A stretch of DNA of 64,000 nt from Pythium myriotylum (lineage: Eukaryota; Oomycota; Peronosporomycetes; Pythiales; Pythiaceae). Under the pieces are notes generated by a model that saw only the letters and a program-made list of their open reading frames with translations, was not told the DNA's origin and did not search any database. Of the stretch, positions 30,440 to 40,100 are shown piece by piece. Position numbers and translations under genes: made by a program. Location of the stretch: contig JALJCQ010000007.1 of assembly GCA_023091665.1 (NCBI GenBank), positions 930,001 to 994,000 on the forward strand, in the 5' to 3' direction. Each line of letters begins with the position of its first letter. Positions within the stretch are counted from its first letter, which is position 1.

Positions 30440-33325
30440 CTAGAGCTGTGTCGAATCGGTGTCTATCTCACCGACGGTCGTCGCCCTATTTGGCATCACA
30501 AGAGCGGTGTTCATTCGCGAACGCTGCGTGAGTGATCCTTTCGGTTGCGTCAACAGTGTTGACGATGAGTTGTTCCCTTGCATAGCAACGAGTGCATGGG
30601 TATTACCCGTCTTGTCCGCCGAATACTTGGAGCTTCTGGCAACTTCGTTTAGTCTGAAGAGCTTTGGTCCGAGCATCATACTCATGACAGTTAAGGTTGA
30701 GAGGAGCAACGCGCACGACAGGAAAACGTAGAAGATCGGGGCTGCCATCTCGACGACATAAGCCAGTGGAAGGACCACCAAGCATGCAACCAGTACTATT
30801 AAGCTTGACGCAAAAATCCAAATCGATTCTTGAAAATCAGCCGAGACGTTCCGGATCAAGAATGACAGATATAAGCCCAAGAGCAATACAATAGCTTTCC
30901 AGAACATCAGGACTGCTGTGAAGAGGAAGCTTGAGGACTTGCATGTGACGCGATCGATCTCTCCATGGAACTCTATTGCAACGGTTGAGGATGAAGTCGG
31001 TTCGGGGAAGTCTATGACGAGCCAAGCACCCAAGATAAGGACGTCAATGCAAAAGAGTACAGTGAATATCTTGATCATCATTGTCATCGTCACAGTCACA
31101 CGCTTCATTGCTGATCTCATGAACACGCGGTACACGCGCAAAGATTTCACGAAGAGTGAGCCAAATATCGTTGTGAACCCGAGCGAGGTCGTCACAGGTC
31201 TTCCGGCACAGAGCAATTTTGTTGGCTTTCCAGCATACAAAACTGCTGCGACACAAATCAAGATGCCCCCAATGATCATGAGGATCAGCATTTCGTATTG
31301 CGAACGCTTCACGATTGGTTTGTCCCGCTCAAGGAAGACGAAGATAATTGCGCCGAAGAGTAATGCAATCAAGACCCCGGCAGCTGCCATCATTGCAAAA
31401 AATGTAGGTGATGTCGTTGGCATGTACTCGCAATCGACAGTGACGTCATCAGGCAGCGTAAGCCCACCACTACATTCGAGTGACTCAGATATGTTTTTGG
31501 AGTCTGGGAGAAGCCACCAATACTTCACAGTTCGTTTTGCTCGCGAATCACATTCCGTCACGTTGTATTTGTAAAAGCTTGCATCGCATTCAGGTTGGCG
31601 ATGGATCCAGTCTCGCCACTTTGCCGAATCGCTCGCGATCCACCCGCAACTCCTACTTGTTATGAGGGGCAGAGGTAGAGCAGTCATTCCACCGTCACAA
31701 TTGTATGGAAGACTAGGGTCATATGGGTTTGGGCTTGTCCACACGAAAGTGATAACTCGTTCTGTACTGTTGCAGCCAACGACAGTGTACCTAATATGCG
31801 TGTCAAATGTGCAAATTGGAAAGCGATCGAGCCACAAGGACCACACAGCATAGTTTTCTTGGACCCATTGACAGGCTGCGCGAAATGTTGGATCCGGTTC
31901 CGTGTTATCATTTGATGACGACAAATAATTGCGGAGAAGGTCGTTCATGTCGAGCTCCTGCAACGAGAACTTAGAAAGGAGCTGTTCAGCAGGTGTGCCT
32001 TGAAGTAAAGACGCAGCGTATTTGGTGAGCTTCGTAGTAGGAAAATCAACGTCGACAGGGTTGTTGGTCTTTCTCCCGAACCCATTCTCACCGAAAGTGC
32101 CAGTAGCTAGTACTACACGCTCCGGCACAGATCGAGGTAAAAAGACGCGCTGAAACAGGCCGGCATGATTTATGTGGAAGAGGTCAGGCTCATAATGATA
32201 GAACAACACTGGCCGGTTCTGTTTTTGCGAGTCGATAGCAAAGTTCTGGACAGCGTCGTACCCGATGAAGCAGAAGTACGTCGGAATTTCGATATTTGCC
32301 ATCACTGCCTGCAAGTATCCAGGATCGAAGTAATCATACATCATCGCAACTACCATACATTCGCCCCCCTTTGCTTCTCGATCCGTGCACGCTTGAGTTC
32401 GGGAACAGTTGCCTTGGCAACCGAAGCCGCTATCATCAGCGCAACCCACCTCAGCTGGTGGGAAAAAATTCGAGTTGTTGCGAAGAGATGAGACCGGTAC
32501 AGCTCGTATTAAGTCCTCATAGAATTTGTAGCCTTTCCAAAAGTCGGCAAAAAGCGGACTCGGGTGCTTGGTCGTGTTCATCGAGTCGTTCACAAAATCT
32601 GTCGTGGTATACAAGCCAGATCGCCCGAAGTAACCGACGCCACCAGCAGCAAACGACTCGTTCGAGTATACTCGGAGGGATGCCTCGATACCGGCGATCC
32701 AAACCTCCATGTTCACATGAGTAGGAGTGCAAACACCAGATCGAACAGATGACATCCGCTCGGTCAGCGCCAGCGTGTCGGTGACGTAGTAATGCGATAC
32801 CTTGTAACCGTACATTTCTGTCGCAAGAATGGAGAAGACCAGGGTCGTCAGGGAGTGTGATGTCCAACCGCTCAGCTCAACTATCAGGGATTGATTCGCG
32901 ATTCCAGCACTGAGTACTTCGCCTGTTGCTTTATCCACGACGGATCCGAACCCGTAGAATACAGCATCTTTCTCGAGACAGTTGGGCGAGTACACCGTGG
33001 CGCGCGCTGTACGCGGGTCATCGATCGCGCGGAGTTGATGCGTCAACGCTCCACGCAAAAATGGATGTAAAAGTCGACCTTGGGCGTCTCGCTCTGTACG
33101 GTTCAGCTTACGGTTCGACTCGACAGATTTTGCCCACTCCTCCGTTAGACATGAGCCCAAAAACGTGTTTGGTGCGACAGCAGCTCTCGTGATTCCAAGT
33201 GTGAGCGAGATGACGACGAGCACATCCGTGAGTCTTGTCATCGGTACCATGACAAGTCGCGATATGGTGTAAAGGGACAGAGAAGGTAGAGGGGAGAATT
33301 TCGTCATGCACATGCAGGCTCCCAT
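30440..33325 (-). CDS. Class C (GABA-B-like) GPCR with OpuAC-like ligand domain
   Basis: Single exon, up to 961 residues. The signal peptide (LTDVLVVISLTLGITRA) suits the ATGs at 33250 or 33241 better than the first ATG at 33325. Residues about 145-485 form the extracellular domain: SLIVELSGWTSHSLT, then ATEMYGYKV, then NMEVW, a pattern I read as a periplasmic glycine-betaine-type substrate-binding fold (OpuAC/ProX) rather than the ANF ligand domain of ordinary class C receptors. A stalk of two 75-residue cysteine modules follows (residues 485-632). Seven helices span about 641-885, with class C features SLFVKSLRVYRVF in the second intracellular loop. Many N-x-S/T sites lie outside. It should signal from the plasma membrane through G proteins; the ligand is unknown. 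Confidence 0.85.
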   Translation of the reverse strand: MGACMCMTKFSPLPSLSLYTISRLVMVPMTRLTDVLVVISLTLGITRAAVAPNTFLGSCLTEEWAKSVESNRKLNRTERDAQGRLLHPFLRGALTHQLRAIDDPRTARATVYSPNCLEKDAVFYGFGSVVDKATGEVLSAGIANQSLIVELSGWTSHSLTTLVFSILATEMYGYKVSHYYVTDTLALTERMSSVRSGVCTPTHVNMEVWIAGIEASLRVYSNESFAAGGVGYFGRSGLYTTTDFVNDSMNTTKHPSPLFADFWKGYKFYEDLIRAVPVSSLRNNSNFFPPAEVGCADDSGFGCQGNCSRTQACTDREAKGGECMVVAMMYDYFDPGYLQAVMANIEIPTYFCFIGYDAVQNFAIDSQKQNRPVLFYHYEPDLFHINHAGLFQRVFLPRSVPERVVLATGTFGENGFGRKTNNPVDVDFPTTKLTKYAASLLQGTPAEQLLSKFSLQELDMNDLLRNYLSSSNDNTEPDPTFRAACQWVQENYAVWSLWLDRFPICTFDTHIRYTVVGCNSTERVITFVWTSPNPYDPSLPYNCDGGMTALPLPLITSRSCGWIASDSAKWRDWIHRQPECDASFYKYNVTECDSRAKRTVKYWWLLPDSKNISESLECSGGLTLPDDVTVDCEYMPTTSPTFFAMMAAAGVLIALLFGAIIFVFLERDKPIVKRSQYEMLILMIIGGILICVAAVLYAGKPTKLLCAGRPVTTSLGFTTIFGSLFVKSLRVYRVFMRSAMKRVTVTMTMMIKIFTVLFCIDVLILGAWLVIDFPEPTSSSTVAIEFHGEIDRVTCKSSSFLFTAVLMFWKAIVLLLGLYLSFLIRNVSADFQESIWIFASSLIVLVACLVVLPLAYVVEMAAPIFYVFLSCALLLSTLTVMSMMLGPKLFRLNEVARSSKYSADKTGNTHALVAMQGNNSSSTLLTQPKGSLTQRSRMNTALVMPNRATTVGEIDTDSTQL

Positions 33326-34038
33326 GGGGGAGGTAAGGTCGTGGGACTGTGAGGGACAACGGGTAGGAGAGGGCTATTTCTGGTGTCCTACTTCAACGAA
33401 GCCATCCGTTGTCAGTTTTACATTGAGACAAGTCGGTAAGACGGTAGAAGTGACCGATCCCTTCTCACTATCGAGGTTCAGTACAACACGCGCACCCAAA
33501 CCTTTCCTAAGAACATGGCAGCTGTGGGCAGTCCCCTCAGGTCATTTCAGTGCGACAATACCAATAAAAGCGATTAACAATCAGCCTGATTATTAATAAC
33601 TTACCAATCACCCATCGAGCTATGTTTTGACTGGAGTTCACACAAGTTCTAGAAGATGTGCTCTCAATCACACACGAGAGTATGACACTCCTGAGCCCGG
33701 AGGCTCATCTCGGACCTCGCTCTTTGACACCGGAGATAAGGATGCTACATGTCTATGCTCTGTTCGCTGTTACTGTACAGAGGTTCGTACCATATCATGT
33801 GTGTGTTACCAGTCTTATCTGACTCCACGGACGTTAGTGATGGGACGCGATCTTCGCGGATCCGAAATGAGCTCATTGCAGGCCCGACATGGGTACACTC
33901 ACGTCATTACGACCATCACTCACCCTTCCCAGCTGGTCGCGCGATGAGATATGGACGGGAAGCAATGCGTAAACTACACGGATGGACATGAAACTTTCCG
34001 TAAATCAAGTGCTTCCCGCGAGATATGGTCCGAATGCA
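33326..34038. other. Intergenic between divergent GPCR and PARP genes
   Basis: Carries no recognisable gene. The large PARP frame opens at an ATG at 33982, but the start at 34144 is preferred (see that entry). Some AT-rich stretches (33560-33600) near the centre; no repeats of note. Confidence 0.45.
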
Positions 34039-34093
34039 GCCAACGTTGGCGTGAGCGGCCGCTCTGCGTTGGCGTCGCGGCGCCAACGTTGGC
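34039..34093. promoter_or_regulatory. Two GCCAACGTTGGC palindromes upstream of PARP start
   Basis: Identical 12-bp palindromes at 34039-34050 and 34082-34093, 43 bp apart (about four helical turns), with a partial copy between them. The second abuts the initiator-like element. Likely transcription-factor sites; inference from position and symmetry. Confidence 0.45.
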
Positions 34094-34110
34094 CATTCGC
34101 CAACTTTCCC
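34091..34110 (+). promoter_or_regulatory. Oomycete initiator plus flanking element of PARP gene
   Basis: GCCATTCGCCAACTTT closely follows the published oomycete core promoter pattern (CATTYY, then CA-A/T-TTT). It lies 34-53 bp before the ATG at 34144, a typical spacing, and inside the in-frame extension that begins at 33982, which argues against the longer start. Confidence 0.5.
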
Positions 34111-34143
34111 TCCCGAGAAACCTTCCTCCTCCCTCCGACGAAT

Positions 34144-37100
34144 ATGGGACCCTCGCGCCGGTCGTCCGCCGAGAGCAAGCGCCGCTGGACCGAGCGCGAC
34201 TGGGACGTGGCGCTAGAGGCGCAGAGCTTCGTGGCCGTGTGGGCCGCGGCGCCCGAGCGGCGCAAGAAGCGCAAGGCCAAGGAGCCGGCGGCCGAGGCCT
34301 TCTGGCTCGCGCAGCTGCAGGACGACGTGACCCAAGATCTGCTCGAGACCGACGCGAGCGTGCGCGTCACGTGGCTCAACCGCGCCGAGGGCGACGCCGA
34401 CCGCCGCTACGAGCCGGCCTACGACGACTGCGTCGACGTGCAGGCCATTCTCTGCTACGTGCAGCTGGCCGAGCTGCCCGGAGGAGCGCTCGAGCTCACC
34501 GAAAAGTCGGCTGCGCGCGTGGACAAGAGTCTGCGTCGCGCGCGCGGCGAGCTGCCGCCCGAGGAAGACAACGACTCGGAGCCGGAGGCGCCGCCCGCGG
34601 CGTCTCGCCAACGCAAACGCCAACTAGCTGCGCGCAAACGAAGAGGAGGAGATGACGACGACGACGAGGACGACGGCGGGCGCCGCAAGCGAGGCCGCCG
34701 GGTGCTCAAGGCCGCGGCGCCCAAGAAGCTCAGCAAGCGCATGGCTGCCATGCACATCCTGCCGCACTACACATCGGTGGACGCAGCCAAGTACGAAGAC
34801 CGCGAGCTGCGTGGGGACCACGAGTTTGACGCCTGCAAGGGCGACCTGCTTTCGTCCACGCGCGAGGTCGTGCGCGCCGTGGCCACGCAGAACTACACGC
34901 TACTCACGCAGCTGGCCGAGGACGAGAACACCCGCAAGCAGCTCTTCTCGTTTGCCGCGTACCAGAGCGCCGATGTAACAAACACACCGCTCGAGATTGC
35001 GCTCGCGAACGACGATGTACAGGCCGTGACAGCTATCCGCAAGGCGCTGAAGCTCTCACATGGCAGCCATCCGAATGTGTCACTGCCGTCGCACTCGACA
35101 GGCTCGCACACGAGCGTGTATAGCGACTACAACCGCCGCGCGATCAATGCGAGTCGAGGAGGACGTGAGGGAAACAACGCCCTACTTGAAGATTGCCACC
35201 ACACTCACGATTACGACCAGGCATCCTCGTTGTGGGAGTTCCCCACGTCGAGCGTAAAGATGATGACTGTGCTGTACCCGAAGGGCGAGTGGGTCAACGA
35301 CAGTGACAACCCCAACTACGTCGCTAGCGCAGTGCGTGTGGGCAACCTCGCGCTGGCTGCTAAGATGGTCGAGGTGTTGGCGAAGAACGGCGGTTGGGGC
35401 TACAACGATCTCCACGTTGCTGTGCTCTCGTCTACGGATCAGGAACTGCCGACGTTTCGCAGTGTCTCGGTCCTCAAGAAAGCGCAGCAGACCAAGATCA
35501 CACCGCTTCATTTTGCTGCGATCAACCCGAACGTCAAGTACCTGAAGGCTCTATGGGAGAACGGCGGTGCCGACCAGAGTGACGTTCGTGATGACGCGCA
35601 ATTCGAGCCGATCCATTACGCGGCAGCAAACGCGTCTCCGGCTGCCGCACAGTTTCTACTCGAGAGAAAGGCCAACCTCTTGTCGAGAACCAAAGAGAAA
35701 CATACGCCTATCATGCGCGCGATCATTGTCGGCCGTGAAGATACAGCAATTGCGATGCTCGAGCACGTTGCGACCGAATCAGAGGAGACTGTCAATCAAG
35801 TCTTGACAGGGAGAGGTCCAGAATCGTACCAACTGATTCACTTCGCTGCAAAGAACAACTGCGCTTCCGTACTCAAGCACCTACTTAAGGTTGGGGTAAA
35901 CGTTAACGCCCTCGCTGCCGGTCAGACATCAGCGCTATCGCTGGCCGCTCGCCACGGCCACTTTGAATGTGTCAAGATCCTCGTAGCCCACGGTGCGAAG
36001 ATCGACAAGGCGGACAAACTGAAACGTACTCCGTTGCTCTTAGCCGTTAAGAATGGCCAAACTCGAATCGCCGCCTTCCTCATCAACAATGGCGCGAATG
36101 TGAACGCATACGACTCATCCGAGAACAGCGTAGTCCACTATGCAGCGAGCTATGGGTGGATGTCCGCTCTTGAGTTGCTGTACGACGCTGGGGCCGATTT
36201 CTGGAGCCGAAATTCGTGGGGTTTTGTTCCACTCATTTGCGCCATGCTCAAGCAGCGAATGGTCTGCGTCGACTTCATTCTCCAAAGCGATTCGGAGCAG
36301 CGCTTTCTGGATTTCAGAGATCGTTCGGGGCGTACGATGCTATTTCTTCAGTGCGAGCATTCAAATAACTTGTCCCAGATCAAGTATTTGTTGGACAAAG
36401 GACTCGATCCAAACATCCCTGACTGTGAAGACGAGCGCCCTCTTGACTTGCTCCTCAAGCGCGTGGCGATGAAGGACTCGGATAAAGCATTTTTCCGGGA
36501 CGCGATCATGGCTTTACTAGAAAATGGAGCCGAAGTCAACTACACGAATTCATCGGGCCAGCGGCCACTGGATGTGTTGATCGATCAAGTTGGCGGAGGA
36601 CCAGATAAGTCGTTCTACTTGGAAATGATCCGAACTTTCTTACAGCGAGGCGCCGAAGTTAACTACTCGACCGGCCACTATCACAAGCGCCCTCTTAACG
36701 CAGTGATTCAGCAAGCAAAAAACACGTCCGACAAGCTGACCTGCCTCCTGGTGGTAAAAGAACTAGTCAAGCGTGGCGCGGAGGTTAACTATTCGTTTGT
36801 GAACGACGAGGGTGAGACCATTTATCCTAGCCAGCCTCTTCAGTCCGCGGTCCGGAGCAATGCCCAGTCCATCTTCGACTATCTTCTCGATGAAGCCGGT
36901 GCGGATGCTTTCCTGGTCGAGACCAACGGGTGTGATGCGTGGCTGGCAAGTGCACAGCTGGGATCCAAGGGTGCTTACTTCCTTGAAAAACTCCTCAACA
37001 AGTTCCCAACACCTCGCGTATTCACGAACAAGAACATTTTCCTCGCGATTGCCTCACACGCGTCATCTCAAATGGTCCCGGCTGCTCTCGTGGAGCGACT

Positions 37101-40100
37101 CTTGAAATACTGCTTGAACGTGGACGAGCTATTACACGACAAGGTATCGTCAAACTGCTCACCGTTGATGGTTATGTATGAGTCCAATCTGTCAACGCCA
37201 AATCCCAAATCAAGCCAGGAGCAAATCACACGCTTCAAACGCAATCACCAGAACTTCTGCCAGATTGCGCGCTTGTTCAGTAGCCGCATCACTGACGTTG
37301 AAGCATTGAAGAAGTACATCACCATCGCGAAGCCAAAGAAAAATGTTCAACGTCCGGAAGACACTATTTGCGAGGAGGAAATGATTACGGTGTTTGACTC
37401 GACGATTCTTCACGCTGGAATTAAGCGAGGCAAAGACTCTTCTCTGAACCCCTCCCAGTCCTGGTTCGGGGAAAACATTGTGGGTTTGCTATTCGAGTCC
37501 TGCCCGATTTCAAAGTGCCTGCTTGAAGTACCCAGTCGTGGCGATCAGGCCACACCACTTGTTGCTGCCGTAACCAAGGGTGACATAGCCATGGTTCGCT
37601 TACTCCTAAGCGCTGGTGCGGATCCTAACTACGTTCCGCGCCGCTGCGCGAAGTGCCAAGATGAAGTTGATTCGTGCAGCTCGTGCTTAGTTAGGGGACT
37701 CGAAAACACCACGCTAGTTCTCGCAGCAAAGAGCGATCGACGCGAACTGATTGAGGTGCTCCTTGAAGGCGGCGCGTCGGTTAACTGCTATGAGTCTGCG
37801 GTGACACTGGACACCCCTTTGCACTCAGCTATGAAGTCTGGAAACACCGAGCAAACAAAGCTACTTCTTCGCCACGGTGCATCCATGGTGAAGCTCAATG
37901 CAGCGAAGACGACACCTCTTGCTGCGGCAGTTGCTGCTGGATATTCGGTCAAAATGCGGAAGCCACATGAGGGTGAGGTCAAGTTCTCGACCGCAACTCT
38001 TGGCCGTGGATGCAAGCCACCGGGAATAGGTTTCAGCTTCTCCTCTCACCCAATTGCTCAGACTTCAACCGCATCACCAGCAGCAGCCAAAACCACGCCA
38101 GCCTTCGGATTCACATTTCCGTTGTCGAGCTCGACAACGCCGACTTTTTCAGGCAACAGTTCCCCTAGCCCACAAGGACCTACAAGAGGCTTTGGATCCT
38201 CGTCCAATCCTTTTGGGGGGTTTAACTTTCAGGCACCATTTGGGACATCCACGGCATCATCAAGCTCGAATCCTTTTGCTGGGTTCACCTTCCAGACCTC
38301 GGCTGACTCGTCAGCACAAGTTGGTTCAACTGTGATCGACATCGCGCTTACTTGTGACAACGTCTTAGAGGCGATTATGACCTCAGATGAAAATGGCCGG
38401 ACACCACTGCATCACGCAGCGAACAAGCGAGATCTTCCTCTGTTACAGGCCCTCATAGATCGGGTGCCCAAGTCGGACAGAGCACACTACGTGAACATGC
38501 GCGACGTTTTCGGACGAACAGCTCTCCAGTTTGCTTTGAATAGTGTGTCCATGAAGCCCGACGCATCGTTTGACGTCGAGCGTTTCCTCTTCTTGTCTGG
38601 TGCGGATGCAGGCGTGGTGGACAACTTCGGCTTGTTAGCGTTACATTTCGCACTGCAGAAGATTGACATGAGCTGGCACCTCACCTACGACTCGACATTG
38701 CTGCCCAAGGTTCTCGAGGAGCAGAAGGCAACCGGCGAGTACGAGACCAAAAAAGAAGAAGCTTATGCTCGCCATCTGCGAGGAGTTCCACTCCCTGCCG
38801 CGGATCCTGTGGAAACAGTGTCCAATTTAATCGCTGCGGGGTGCGACCCAAACATTTGTGACGGACTTGGCCGTTCCCCCATGCACTTGGCTGCAAGCAT
38901 CGGAGCATTTGTGTGCGCGTCGACTCTACTGTCCTCTTGCCCTGCAGCAAAGCGGGCGCTAATGCTCGAGCAGGAGGATGTTGAGGGCTTTACGCCCCTT
39001 GGTCGTGCCTTCCAGCACGGAAGAGAGACAACCATCACAACTCTCATTCAGAGCGGCGCAACCGTGTCAGGGTCTGTGGTGATCAATGGCCAAGAGCGCA
39101 GCTACTTTAGTATCGCCGTCGAGAAGTCTATGTCAGGCATCTGCCACATGCTACTCAATGCTGGTTTCTCACGTCGTCAGGCCGTCGAGGACGCTGTGTG
39201 CGGTAATCAGTTGCATCTCGCCAGAAACCTCATGGTTGGGCTTGAGATTTCCAACGATCGTGGGCTCCTCGTTGCTGGCAATAGCCGAGGCGAGACATTA
39301 TTGCACTGTCTCGCGAAACACAGTAACAGCTTTGATGACCTCGCGATCGAACTTGTGTGGACACTCATCGACGAAGGCCTTAACGTGCTTGCACTCGACA
39401 GCAAAGGCAACACGGCACTTCACTATGCCGCAGCCCGAGCGAACACGCGCCTCATGGACTTTCTATTCCACCATGCAATCGATGTCAACGCGAGGAATCT
39501 GGCCGGACAGACCCCCTTCATGTATGCAGTGGCGAATCAATCGATGGACCGACGCCTTGTGACCATGCAGTACATGCTCCTGCGCCAGGACTTTGATGTC
39601 AAGCTCCAAGACGTAAACGGTGTCGACGTCTTGAGATTCTTTATCAGCTTTTTCTGGAAAGACTTGGAGAATGACGAGGCTGTACTTCCTTGGTTCGAAA
39701 TTTTGATGCGTCGCCACGGGGATCTCAACTGCTTGTTCTCGGACCCGGCGCCAAAGTTCCCCAACGTAGATGTGTTCCAAAACAAGAAACTGGGTGATAG
39801 CACGAAGACGACGGCCCCACTACTCGTCTGGGCCGGGTACGCTTCTTCTTCAAATTCACGGCTGAGGCTTCTTCGCTCCCTCATGCGCCATGGTGTATCG
39901 CCTTCAACATCTGATTCGAACGGCAACACAGTGCTCTCGCATTTTGTGGCGCGCAACATGCTGGTGGAGGCAGAGGTTGTGCTAAACGAGGCCAAGGCCA
40001 CGCCAGATGCTGTTGAGGTCCTGTTGAGTCGTGCGAACAGCTGTGGCCAAACAGCTTTGCATCTCGCAGTGAAACCACTCGAGTACGCGTCTTACGAGAA

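Noticed and set aside
33982..34143. Upstream ATG of the PARP gene
   Set aside because: The extension contains the best core-promoter match and two palindromes; retained only as an alternative.
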